Assembly (NCBI GenBank): GCA_965249455.1
Contig: OZ252236.1
Location: forward strand, 558,001 to 622,000
DNA from: Jiulongibacter sp024742395
GTDB taxonomy: Bacteria; Bacteroidota; Bacteroidia; Cytophagales; Spirosomataceae
Direction of reading: 5' to 3'
Length of the DNA: 64,000 nt
Part shown: positions 1-7,921 of the stretch, in pieces
Numbering within the stretch: position 1 is the stretch's first letter
How the letters are laid out: each line of letters begins with the position of its first letter
The notes under the pieces: generated by a model
Database searches by the model: none
What the model was told of the DNA's origin: nothing
Seen by the model: the letters and a program-made list of their open reading frames with translations, nothing else
Program-made: the position numbers and the translations under genes

Positions 1-14
1 CGTCTCTAAATAGA

Positions 15-602
15 ATGGAGTTTAGAAAATATTTTGGAGGAGAAATTAAGGAGGTTCTAAACGAACTCGGAAACCTGCGAATTCATGTATTTCTAGATTT
101 TCCATACTTATATGAAGGAAGCTTAGAGTATGAGAAAGAGTATCTTCAAACTTATATAGACTCTCAAGAATCAATGCTCTTTTCTGTTTGGGATGGAAAT
201 AAGATGGTGGGGGCCACCACTTGCATTCCGCTAAAAGATGAAACCATTGAAATCAAAGAACCCTTTGAAAAGGCCGGAATATCCATTGAAGAGATCTTCT
301 ATTTCGGCGAAAGTATCTTACTGAAGCCTTTCAGAGGTAAAGGACTGGGGCATCGTTTTTTTCAAGAACGTGAAAATCATGTGGCTACTTTTGACCATTA
401 CAAGAGCATGTATTTCTGTGGAGTAGAGCGGGCTAAAAATCACCCCCTAAAACCCGAAGACTATCAGCCTTTAGATAAATTCTGGAACACACGGGGCTTT
501 GCCCCTACCGCCTTAGTAAGTTACTTTGAATGGAAGGATATTGACGAAGAAACACCCTCAAAGAAAAAGATGAATTATTGGAAAAAAGACCTTCCTCAAT
601 AA
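15..602 (+). CDS. GNAT family N-acetyltransferase
   Basis: Probable acetyl-CoA-dependent N-acetyltransferase of the GNAT fold; the substrate cannot be told from sequence. Motif A, which binds the CoA pyrophosphate, is visible as RGKGLG at residues 107-112, preceded by the usual beta-strand (ESILLKPF). The protein is soluble with no signal peptide. At 195 residues it is of normal size for the family. The reading frame stays open from the first ATG back to the window edge (no stop in bases 3-14), so the true start may lie outside the window and the N-terminus given here is provisional. It stands alone, with a 519-base gap following. Confidence 0.75.
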   Translation: MEFRKYFGGEIKEVLNELGNLRIHVFLDFPYLYEGSLEYEKEYLQTYIDSQESMLFSVWDGNKMVGATTCIPLKDETIEIKEPFEKAGISIEEIFYFGESILLKPFRGKGLGHRFFQERENHVATFDHYKSMYFCGVERAKNHPLKPEDYQPLDKFWNTRGFAPTALVSYFEWKDIDEETPSKKKMNYWKKDLPQ

Positions 603-1121
603 ATTTGTCAAACTTTAAAATATGTGGTAAAAAGCCCCTATTTCGTATATTCGTTTAGGTTAAGCTTCGCTATTTGACTGCTAGTGGGCGTATATGCGAA
701 CCCATGCTTCGACAAAATAGCCTCATTTCAACATTGTACGCCATTCTTATCAAAAATCTTAACGTTCATGACAACCTATATTATTCCTACACAAACGCAT
801 CTTTAAATATTAAAAGCAAGGTGCTTTTTTACTGGTTCGGCTTCTCGAAAGAATAATTTTAAGTTAAATTCTATTGGTGCCAAATGACAAATAAGCTTTC
901 CCCACATACATGCTATTTATAAGTCCGTTGCTAAGATCGCTTTGCTCTTCGGTTTTTTCGTATTGCACCACTTTATGGTATGCGTAAACTAATTGTGTAA
1001 AGATATTCTTTCTTACATCTGTACAACTATTTCAAGCGATAATCCTTTTTATTAACAAATCGTAAACAACCTACCGGCAACTTTCTGCATCTTACTACTA
1101 AACGATTTAAATTTTACGAAT
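603..1121. other. Unexplained 519-base intergenic stretch
   Basis: There is no convincing gene here. A 60-codon open frame at 674-856 has no recognisable domain, no signal peptide and no good promoter. A short hairpin with a T-run sits at 812-830. No tRNA-like fold, DnaA-box cluster or insertion-sequence end was recognised. The stretch could hold the leader of the gene at 1122, a small RNA, or decayed sequence. Confidence 0.4.
812..830 (+). terminator. Short hairpin with T-run (possible terminator)
   Basis: Seven-base perfect arms AAAAGCA (812-818) and TGCTTTT (822-828) enclose a three-base loop and run into further T residues. The stem is short and A/T-rich, so termination is uncertain; no gene clearly ends just upstream. 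Confidence 0.3.
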
Positions 1122-2123
1122 ATGAAAAGGTTATTAACAGTATTGGTGGTTTTATTAGTAGGTGCCTCTACTGCCACCGCACAAAGATATTACGACGACA
1201 GGCACTTCTATGATGAGGATTTTGACTGGCACTGGGATGTGCGTGTGAGAATCTCTGATGGTATCAACTCAGGATACTTAACAAACTGGGAAGCCAACAG
1301 GCTGTACAGAAAGCTGGAAAAAATTGAGGACAAAGAGTATAGATACATGGCCGATGGCCGCTATACAGATTGGGAGCAGAATGATATATGGGAGGATGTA
1401 ATCTGGCTAAACAGAAGAGTAGGTATTGAACTGGATGACTACGATAGAAGATTTTATGGCTTCAATGGTATTTATATAGGATTTAACAGTTACCCTTTCT
1501 GGTACAACAGATACTATAGAAACGGCTGGGATTTCTACCGATTTGACAGGCTAGGCTGGGGAAGCTATAGATATGGCTACGTGCCGAGATACTATGTGCC
1601 TCATCACAATGTATATGTGAATAACCACATCTACAAAAACTACAATAACAATGTTAAAAAGGGATATAACAACTCCCCGAGATACGACAACCGTAACAAT
1701 AGCAATGTAATTAGGAGAGATAGAACCGACCCCGCCAATAGAGTTGGTGCCAACACCAGGAGCAGAAGTACCACTACTTATCCTAATACGAGAAGTAGAA
1801 CCGAAGCAACAAAGCCCAACAGCAGAACTTACAGTGGCTCCAGAGAGGCTGCAAGAAGCGGCTCTTATACGCCAAGAGAAAACCGCTCTTATGGTAACTC
1901 ATCCGCCACAAGAAGTTCAGGATCTAACGGATCACTAAGAAAGAGTAGCAGCTCATCAAGCTCTCGGTCTTCGGCAGTGAAGCCTTCGAGCAGAAGCAGT
2001 AGATCTTCCTCAACAGTGAGATCTTCTTCGCCAAGTAGAAGTAGCTCTGCCAGAAGTTCATCAAGTAGAAGCAGCTCTTCATCGAGTTCGAGAAGCAGCA
2101 GCTCAAGAAGTAGTAGAAACTAA
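1122..2123 (+). CDS. Secreted protein with Ser/Arg-rich tail, unknown function
   Basis: Exported protein of unknown function, 333 residues. It has a clear signal peptide (MKRLLTVLVVLLVGASTATA, cleavage after residue 20). The next region (about 30-110) is acidic and aromatic and appears to hold two related helical units, each with a DG or GI...LT/TDWE...L pattern (around 47-55 and 80-90), suggesting an internal repeat. A Tyr/Arg/Asn-rich middle follows. The last ~70 residues are nearly pure Ser and Arg. The frame has a normal ATG start and a strong terminator follows, so the low-complexity tail is translated as part of the gene and is not a frameshift artefact. It is not in an operon. Two small ORFs inside its 3' half are shadows. 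Confidence 0.75.
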   Translation: MKRLLTVLVVLLVGASTATAQRYYDDRHFYDEDFDWHWDVRVRISDGINSGYLTNWEANRLYRKLEKIEDKEYRYMADGRYTDWEQNDIWEDVIWLNRRVGIELDDYDRRFYGFNGIYIGFNSYPFWYNRYYRNGWDFYRFDRLGWGSYRYGYVPRYYVPHHNVYVNNHIYKNYNNNVKKGYNNSPRYDNRNNSNVIRRDRTDPANRVGANTRSRSTTTYPNTRSRTEATKPNSRTYSGSREAARSGSYTPRENRSYGNSSATRSSGSNGSLRKSSSSSSSRSSAVKPSSRSSRSSSTVRSSSPSRSSSARSSSSRSSSSSSSRSSSSRSSRN

Positions 2124-2149
2124 GGTTTAAGTTTTGAATAGATCGAAAT

Positions 2150-2176
2150 CCCTCTTAAGATTTAAGAGGGGTTTTT
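2150..2176 (+). terminator. Rho-independent terminator after the Ser/Arg-rich gene
   Basis: Nine-base perfect stem CCCTCTTAA (2150-2158) and TTAAGAGGG (2162-2170), three-base loop, then GTTTTT. It lies 26 bases after the stop at 2123. Confidence 0.85.
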
Positions 2177-2192
2177 CATTTTCGTAAAATTG

Positions 2193-2227
2193 AAAAGTCC
2201 CCGGATCATGATGTTCCGGGGACTTTT
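2193..2227. terminator. Bidirectional terminator between convergent genes
   Basis: Long stem AAAAGTCCCCGGA (2193-2205) pairing with TCCGGGGACTTTT (2215-2227). A-run before and T-run after make it usable from both strands. It separates the plus-strand gene ending at 2123 from the minus-strand ThuA gene ending at 2248. Confidence 0.85.
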
Positions 2228-2247
2228 TATTCTACATACTTAACGCT

Positions 2248-3015
2248 TTACTTCTTAATGCCTTTGCCCGTGGCGGCCCAATAAATACCCCCATACAGAT
2301 GATCTAAATAGGCCTGGTCTTTATAAATGGCATCTATATGACCTAATCCTGTATAAAAAGCTCTTCCACCATCATACTCATGATACCAGGCAATTGGGTG
2401 AAACTCGCCCATACCATCCGTAGTGCTTCCATCTCTAAGCTTTCTGGATGGGTCATAGGTGCTTTCATCTACTTTAATTAAATAATGTAAGTCATCTGAT
2501 AGAGCCGGCTGCCGATACTGATACCACTCGTCTGTCCAGATTTGACGGCTGGCCCATCGCTCCATACCAGGAAAGTTTCTGTCTATGATATCCAACATCG
2601 CCGTTTGTTCTCGTGGATGCGTTCTAAACATCATTCCCACCATTTTGGTATACCACTCCCAATCGTATTCGGTATCTGCAGCCGCATGAATACCTACCCA
2701 GCCTCCACCGTTCTGAATGTATCGTTCAAAAGCCGCCTGCTGTTCGTCGTTTAGAATATCACCAGTGGTATGTAAAAAGATAACCACATCATAATTCTTG
2801 AGACGATTATCAGAAAAAACACTTTCGTTTTCCTCCCAGTCTACTTTGAAGTTATGGCGAGCCGCCAGCCCTTTAATGCCCTCTACCCCACTGTGAATGG
2901 AGTAATGATACCAGCCTGCAGTTTTTGTAAATAATAATGCCCTGAATTGACCTTGAGCTTCTGCCCCCAATGAAAAAGCCACTAAACAGCATATTGCTAA
3001 AATTCTTGATTTCAT
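2248..3015 (-). CDS. ThuA-like domain protein, secreted (copy 2)
   Basis: Periplasmic ThuA-domain protein (class I glutamine amidotransferase-like fold), 255 residues. ThuA proteins occur with Gfo/Idh/MocA oxidoreductases in trehalose/ketosugar use, so a role in processing a keto-sugar intermediate is plausible but inferred. The signal peptide ends near residue 20 (GAEA-Q). The core segment GGGWVGIHAAADTEYDWEWY and the WTDEWY and FHPIAWY blocks are intact. It lies 18 bases downstream of a close paralogue (3034-3798), with which it shares most residues across the core; this is a tandem duplication and probably one transcript. No DUF1080 or sugar-isomerase domain is attached. Confidence 0.85.
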   Translation of the reverse strand: MKSRILAICCLVAFSLGAEAQGQFRALLFTKTAGWYHYSIHSGVEGIKGLAARHNFKVDWEENESVFSDNRLKNYDVVIFLHTTGDILNDEQQAAFERYIQNGGGWVGIHAAADTEYDWEWYTKMVGMMFRTHPREQTAMLDIIDRNFPGMERWASRQIWTDEWYQYRQPALSDDLHYLIKVDESTYDPSRKLRDGSTTDGMGEFHPIAWYHEYDGGRAFYTGLGHIDAIYKDQAYLDHLYGGIYWAATGKGIKK

Positions 3016-3033
3016 TTTTGCTCTGTTTAGATT

Positions 3034-3798
3034 TTACTTAATTCCTTTACCGGTAGCTGCCCAGTAGATTCCTCCATAAAGGTGATCCATGAAAGTCTGG
3101 TCTTTGTAAATGGACCCAATATGACCCAAGCCTGTATAAAAGGCTCTACCCCCATCATAATTTTGATACCAGGCTATCGGGTGAAAATCTCCCATGCCCT
3201 TACCTTCATTATCACCCCATTTAGCATAAGGTTTGTAACTTTTCTCATCTACAGAAACCAAATAATGAAGATTTTTTGACAAAGCCGGCTTCTGGTACTC
3301 ATACCACTCATCTGTCCATAACAAAGTTTTTGGAAACCTTTCCATACCCGGGAAATTGCTGTCTTCCACATTTAAGTAGGCAGTTTGCTGAGCAGGGTGA
3401 ATTTTGAACATCATTCCCACCATTTTGGTATACCATTCCCAGTCGTATTCGGTATCAGCAGCCGCATGTATTCCTACCCAGCCTCCGCCGTTTTTAATGT
3501 AACGCTCAAAAGCCGCCTGCTGCTCGTCATTAAGAACATCACCTGTGGTACTCAAAAAAATCACAACATCATATTTCTTTAGTCCTTCGTCAGAAAAAAC
3601 ATTGGTCATTTCATGCCAATCTAACTGAAAAGAATGTCTTTCTGCCAAAGCCTTTACACCGTCCACACCTTCTTTTATAGACTCATGATGAAAGCCCGCC
3701 GTTTTAGTAAAAAGCAGAGCTTTCATTCCACTTCCCTGTGCTTGAGATGCAAAAGAGATAGCAAAAAGGCATAGTGTTGCCCATAATTTATTTTTCAT
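3034..3798 (-). CDS. ThuA-like domain protein, secreted (copy 1)
   Basis: First of two tandem ThuA-domain proteins, 254 residues, with a signal peptide ending about residue 20 (SFASQA-Q). It shares long near-identical stretches with its neighbour (for example the DEQQAAFERYI and GGGWVGIHAAADTEYDW segments and the C-terminal YWAATGKGIK), and differs mainly around residues 170-205. Family members are linked to trehalose/ketosugar utilisation; the actual substrate here is unknown. It begins 101 bases downstream of the ADP-ribosylglycohydrolase-like gene, on the same strand, so it could be the distal part of that operon or have its own promoter; no strong TAnnTTTG box was found in the gap. Confidence 0.85.
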   Translation of the reverse strand: MKNKLWATLCLFAISFASQAQGSGMKALLFTKTAGFHHESIKEGVDGVKALAERHSFQLDWHEMTNVFSDEGLKKYDVVIFLSTTGDVLNDEQQAAFERYIKNGGGWVGIHAAADTEYDWEWYTKMVGMMFKIHPAQQTAYLNVEDSNFPGMERFPKTLLWTDEWYEYQKPALSKNLHYLVSVDEKSYKPYAKWGDNEGKGMGDFHPIAWYQNYDGGRAFYTGLGHIGSIYKDQTFMDHLYGGIYWAATGKGIK

Positions 3799-3899
3799 TT
3801 CATTCAGTTTAGGTTAGAAAAAGTCCGAAGTAATTCAATAATAGAGACTTTGCCTAATCAAAGTAGATCAACAAGGCTTGTTTGGGTTTGAATTCTACC

Positions 3900-5126
3900 T
3901 TACTCTCCCCTATTATTTAGGGCAATAATCTTGCTTGTTAATTGTTTGGCAAGCTGCTCCATATCAATATTGAGTTCTTTCTTTCCTACCTCCATCACCT
4001 TTTTGCATTGCCCTTGAGGTAATTTATCAAAACCATGATAGGCCCCAAGAATGGTTCCAGCAACAGCTGCTGTGGTGTCATTATCTCTACCATAATTGAC
4101 CAGAAATTCCATTGTTTTTTGGAAATCAAAATCGGCATAAATCATTGCCGTCAGCACCTGAATGTATATTTCACCTGCATGAAAAGGCATATCCTGAAGA
4201 TTTTTATCCAATAATTCAAAGGCCATTTCCAGTGGCTTCTCGGCAGTCCTGGCCTCTGAAACAATATGCCGTGCATTCTGAAAAATTCGCCAGGAGGTTC
4301 TTCCTACCAAACGGCTTTTGAAATATGACTCCGGATCTGTATTTCTTAAGACAGCCAAAATCTCAGGTTGAGTTACACCTTTTTTCATACACTGAGCGGT
4401 TAAAGCAGCTGATAGGGCAGTGATGTCTTTGGCATAGCCTATATCAAAAACACTCAGTTTATAGGCCTCTGCATAGGCCATTTCAGGATATGAGGGATAA
4501 AAGACACCAAAAGCCGGGGCGTACAATAATCCTGCACAGACCATTTCACCCCCATAAAATTTCCCGAGTGCGTTACCGTACCCATCTAAATTATTTTCAG
4601 TGTAAGGCTTAGCTACTTTAGCCCACTCCTGAAGCCAGGCTACACGTAATGTATTTTCTTCATAGGGTTCGGGTTCAAAAGAATCAATTTCTTTATAATG
4701 GTCAATAGCTTTGGTATATCGATTCAGTATTTCATTGGCAAAGTCTTTTGAGCTCAGCTCTTTACGATCTTGCTTACTTAAATATTGATAGGTAAGTTCT
4801 TTCCAGCGAGTGTCATCTGTAGTGCCACCGGCCGGTAAATTCACTTTCCAGGTACCTTCAGGTGACGGTTCTCTGACCATTGAATCCAGGTCATCTACAT
4901 AACCAAAGTCAAACCTGATAGCCTCCCTGCTCCACATTTCAGTAGGAGCTCCCATGGCATCACCTATGGCCGAGCCAACAATGGCCCCCAGCACCTTTTG
5001 GTAAAGTTCAGCCTCAGTTAACTCAAGGTTTTGTATGCTGTTGTTTTCAAATTCATTGATTACAGGCTTTTCTTCCTTACAAGCCCACAGGCCCAAAGGA
5101 AGAAACAAAAGGTATTTTAACTTCAT
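3900..5126 (-). CDS. ADP-ribosylglycohydrolase-family lipoprotein
   Basis: Member of the ADP-ribosylglycohydrolase (ARH/DraG-like) family, 408 residues. Family members use a di-metal site to cleave ADP-ribose linkages or related ribosyl substrates. The metal-site motifs are present: GDAMGAPTE near the N-terminus, DDTRW, and DNDTTAAVAG near the C-terminus. The start is placed at the ATG at 5126 rather than ten codons upstream, because this gives a proper lipoprotein signal (MKLKYLLFLPLGLWAC) and an ATGA overlap with the stop of the preceding gene (5123). It would thus sit in the periplasm or on a membrane, so substrates are probably small molecules rather than cytosolic proteins. It is third in an operon with a NUDIX hydrolase and a kinase-like protein. 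Confidence 0.85.
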   Translation of the reverse strand: MKLKYLLFLPLGLWACKEEKPVINEFENNSIQNLELTEAELYQKVLGAIVGSAIGDAMGAPTEMWSREAIRFDFGYVDDLDSMVREPSPEGTWKVNLPAGGTTDDTRWKELTYQYLSKQDRKELSSKDFANEILNRYTKAIDHYKEIDSFEPEPYEENTLRVAWLQEWAKVAKPYTENNLDGYGNALGKFYGGEMVCAGLLYAPAFGVFYPSYPEMAYAEAYKLSVFDIGYAKDITALSAALTAQCMKKGVTQPEILAVLRNTDPESYFKSRLVGRTSWRIFQNARHIVSEARTAEKPLEMAFELLDKNLQDMPFHAGEIYIQVLTAMIYADFDFQKTMEFLVNYGRDNDTTAAVAGTILGAYHGFDKLPQGQCKKVMEVGKKELNIDMEQLAKQLTSKIIALNNRGE

Positions 5127-6097
5127 TTTTTTAGGGTTTCTGCTGCCTCCTGGCAAAGGTTTTCCTTTTTCTCTAAACTTAAAGTTAAGGGTAACTGAGC
5201 CAAACCTAAGAGTCTTCTGAGAATTTCTACAGAGGAGTATTGATTAAGTAGTTTTATGTCCAGATTTGATTTAGCCAAATAGGTCTCTTTGGTATAATTA
5301 ACTAAATCGTCTGAAACCTCAGCCATTTTAAAATGAGCGAGCATCACGCCAAGGTCAAACTCCGCATCACCCTTAAAACCAAACTCAGGATCAATAACCT
5401 TTAAGCCAAGCTCAGAGTTTAGCCAACTGGCCGGGTAATAATCGCCATGTAAAAGCTTTTCGCCTGTAGCAAGGTATCTGTTTCCTAGCTTCTCCAGTGC
5501 CTCCTTTAATAAAGAGTCTGTCTTATACGACATTGCCATGTTTTGTAGTCCCGCCTGAACGCTTTCAAGGTCAAACCCATTCTCCTCCATAAAAGGATAC
5601 CTGAAAATGTGTTCATGATTCAATGCCTTCATTTTATCATTGGAAGGAAAACCAATGACTTTTATTTGGTGCAATTCCAGCAGGTAGTCTATTAAAGAGT
5701 CTATCTCCACTTTTTTAATCTGCTTTTTGCCTGAATAAAGATTTGTGAAGTCCGCCGCCTTACCCAGATCTTCCAAGGCAAGAATATGATTTGAAACATC
5801 AAAACCTAGAACCTTCGGAGACATCTTTGATAGTAGAGCATCAGGATAAATGGCTTTATAGAAATCTCTCTCCACTTCAATTCTCTCAATAGGTGCTGCC
5901 ACCTGCTGATACTTCTCCACATAGGGCCTGGATTGCTTCAGTATGAAACTACCCTTTGAAGTAACTACCCTCGCCACAAAGTTCATGTTTCCCTGACCAG
6001 CTACCTGATAGTCCAGAACCTTTTCATTATCTGATATCCACTTTTGCGAAAAGAGATAGTCTTGCAAACCTGCATCCAGGTCTTGTGTTAAATGCAT
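5123..6097 (-). CDS. APH/methylthioribose-kinase-like phosphotransferase
   Basis: Kinase-like protein of the aminoglycoside/choline/methylthioribose kinase fold, 324 residues, cytosolic. Visible elements are a glycine-rich N-lobe with GQGNMNFVARV (34-44), the ATP-site lysine FILKQ (K54), the catalytic-loop HGDYYPASW (217-225) and the metal-binding DPEFGFKGD (236-244). NMNFV, KQSRPYV and HGD resemble methylthioribose kinase most, so a ribosyl or other small sugar substrate is a better guess than an aminoglycoside. The gene is one base downstream of the NUDIX gene and overlaps the next gene by ATGA, so translation is likely coupled. Confidence 0.75.
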   Translation of the reverse strand: MHLTQDLDAGLQDYLFSQKWISDNEKVLDYQVAGQGNMNFVARVVTSKGSFILKQSRPYVEKYQQVAAPIERIEVERDFYKAIYPDALLSKMSPKVLGFDVSNHILALEDLGKAADFTNLYSGKKQIKKVEIDSLIDYLLELHQIKVIGFPSNDKMKALNHEHIFRYPFMEENGFDLESVQAGLQNMAMSYKTDSLLKEALEKLGNRYLATGEKLLHGDYYPASWLNSELGLKVIDPEFGFKGDAEFDLGVMLAHFKMAEVSDDLVNYTKETYLAKSNLDIKLLNQYSSVEILRRLLGLAQLPLTLSLEKKENLCQEAAETLKK

Positions 6098-6098
6098 A

Positions 6099-6533
6099 CT
6101 AATACCATTGTTGATTTATTACTCCAATAAACGGTTGATCCAGCATATTGGATTTCCATTTCTCAATGTGCTCACTCACATTTGGGTACAGATTTAGCTC
6201 CCTTAACCTTGAAAAATCTACCCATTCGAAACCTTCTGCCGAGGTTTCAATCGGGTTTATCACAGGTTCTCCTGAACAAATTTCAGCCCTGTAAATTACA
6301 TGAAGAGTATCCTGACCATTTAAATGCATTTCACCTGAGAAAATAGGCTCTTCAGAGACTGTCGTTTCAATCGCTAATTCTTCTATCAACTCTCTCACAA
6401 GGCATTCTCTCATTTTCTCACCAAATTCCAGGTTCCCTCCAGGAAGATTATGCACTACTGTACCGGAGTAATTATAGTGCATTAGAAGCACTTTTTCATC
6501 TTTCTCAATAACCGCCGCTACTCTTACTTTCAT
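6099..6533 (-). CDS. NUDIX hydrolase
   Basis: Cytosolic NUDIX pyrophosphohydrolase of 144 residues, hydrolysing a nucleoside diphosphate linked to another moiety; substrate not assignable. The NUDIX box is complete: G33 with GE at 38-39 and RELIEEL at 47-53, with Ala in place of the final consensus Gly. It is first of a three-gene minus-strand operon (one-base gap to the kinase-like gene, then ATGA to the ADP-ribosylglycohydrolase). All three families act on phosphorylated or ADP-linked ribose compounds, which suggests, without proof, a nucleoside/ADP-ribose salvage role. It is divergent from the DUF6807 gene. Confidence 0.85.
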   Translation of the reverse strand: MKVRVAAVIEKDEKVLLMHYNYSGTVVHNLPGGNLEFGEKMRECLVRELIEELAIETTVSEEPIFSGEMHLNGQDTLHVIYRAEICSGEPVINPIETSAEGFEWVDFSRLRELNLYPNVSEHIEKWKSNMLDQPFIGVINQQWY

Positions 6534-6703
6534 CTCTGTTGTGATTTATTTTTCAATAATAAAGAATGATCGCTAATAAAGATTATAAACGCTTCTTAAT
6601 CTGTCAAAAAGCTCATTTTGTCTTTTGCTTTGCAATAAATTTCAATCGGTTGCATAAAATTCAAAATCGTTTAGTACTTTTAAATTTCATTCAACCCTAT
6701 TCA

Positions 6704-7915
6704 ATGATTCTTCGATTACTTACCATACTTATTCTGGGAGGACTATCTACTTGGGCACAGGCTCAATATGAGTTTCATGTACCACCCAGAGAAGCCCATT
6801 TAGGGAGTATGGCTCAGGTATATTCAGTTCAAATACCAAACTACCAGGAAGGAAAGTTTTACCAATTACAAGAAACTGAAAACGCATCCGGACCTATTGC
6901 CTCTCAGATTCTAGACGGGCGACTTTATTGGAGAGTTGAAGCAAACCGATCTGCCGAATTTATTACCTACCGCCTTTCAGAGGCTTCTTCTGTTTCAGAA
7001 ACAGGTACCACCAAAATCTCAAAAGACGAAGAACAACTTTCTGTTCATATTGGGCAAACTAAGGTATTAGGGTATCAACAGGCATTGAAAGCGGTTCCAG
7101 ATGGTGTTGACCCTGCTTACAGACGAAGCGGATATATTCACCCTTTAAACAGTCCTTCGGGAAAAAGACTGACCCGAATTCAGCCAAAAGATCATTATCA
7201 TCATTACGGCATCTGGAATCCCTGGACGCATGTACTTTACAATGGCGATACCCTGGACTTTTGGAATTTGAATAAAAAGGAGGCAACAGTTAGATATGCA
7301 AAAACTCTTTATACCCTTTCTGGATCCGTTTTTAGCGAATTCCAAGTTTTACAAGAGCATGTTGTGTTAAAAAATAATAAGGAAGAAATAGCCCTTAATG
7401 AAACTCAAACCATCAGGGTTACTCCAATTGATCAGAGCAGCTATCTTCTTGATTTTACCATTACGTATAATTGTGCCACTGAGAACCCTTTCAAAATACT
7501 TGAATACAGGTATGCGGGTTTTGGCTGGCGTACTACAGAAGAATGGGATAACAAAAACAGTATGGTTCTTTCTTCTGAAGGTAAAACAAGAAAAGATGCC
7601 GATGGAAGCACGGCCCGCTGGTGTATTGTAAAAGGTAAACTCGGAGATGGAGAAGGTGGAGCTCTCATGATGTCTCATCCTACAAATTATAATCATCCTG
7701 AACCCTTAAGAATTTGGCCGGAAAACCAATATGGACGGGGTGACATGTTCGCTAATTTTGCCCCAACTAAAACCAGGGATTGGCTCTTGGAACCGGGAAA
7801 TAATTATACCTTGAAATACAGAATGCTGGTTTTTGATGGAGATATGACTTCCCAAAAAGCAGAAGCTGCATGGAAAGCTTACGCAAAACCTATTGAAATT
7901 ACTGTTAAACAATAA
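6704..7915 (+). CDS. DUF6807 (PmoA-like) secreted protein
   Basis: Exported protein of the DUF6807 family, often labelled PmoA-like, 403 residues. The biochemical role is not established to my knowledge; in Bacteroidota and Planctomycetota such genes sit in carbohydrate-degradation clusters with Gfo/Idh oxidoreductases and ThuA proteins. The start is taken at 6704 because it gives a good signal peptide (MILRLLTILILGGLSTWAQA-Q); the longer frame from 6566 adds 46 unlikely residues. A histidine-rich block, HYHHYGIWNPWTH, about one third in is a probable metal or sugar site. It is followed six bases later by a Gfo/Idh/MocA gene, so they are co-transcribed. Confidence 0.75.
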   Translation: MILRLLTILILGGLSTWAQAQYEFHVPPREAHLGSMAQVYSVQIPNYQEGKFYQLQETENASGPIASQILDGRLYWRVEANRSAEFITYRLSEASSVSETGTTKISKDEEQLSVHIGQTKVLGYQQALKAVPDGVDPAYRRSGYIHPLNSPSGKRLTRIQPKDHYHHYGIWNPWTHVLYNGDTLDFWNLNKKEATVRYAKTLYTLSGSVFSEFQVLQEHVVLKNNKEEIALNETQTIRVTPIDQSSYLLDFTITYNCATENPFKILEYRYAGFGWRTTEEWDNKNSMVLSSEGKTRKDADGSTARWCIVKGKLGDGEGGALMMSHPTNYNHPEPLRIWPENQYGRGDMFANFAPTKTRDWLLEPGNNYTLKYRMLVFDGDMTSQKAEAAWKAYAKPIEITVKQ

Positions 7916-7921
7916 CCTTAT

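Noticed and set aside
674..856. 60-codon ORF in the first intergenic region
   Set aside because: No domain, signal or promoter; it could be real but nothing supports it.
5123..6097. Aminoglycoside resistance gene
   Set aside because: The fold is shared, but the motifs resemble methylthioribose kinase more and the operon context is nucleotide/ribose metabolism.
3900..6533. Antiphage defence system (NUDIX, kinase and ADP-ribosylglycohydrolase)
   Set aside because: No toxin, sensor or mobile context, and the hydrolase is an exported lipoprotein; a metabolic role is more likely.
7059..7912. Several minus-strand ORFs under the DUF6807 gene
   Set aside because: Shadows of the coding strand; no family match and no signals.
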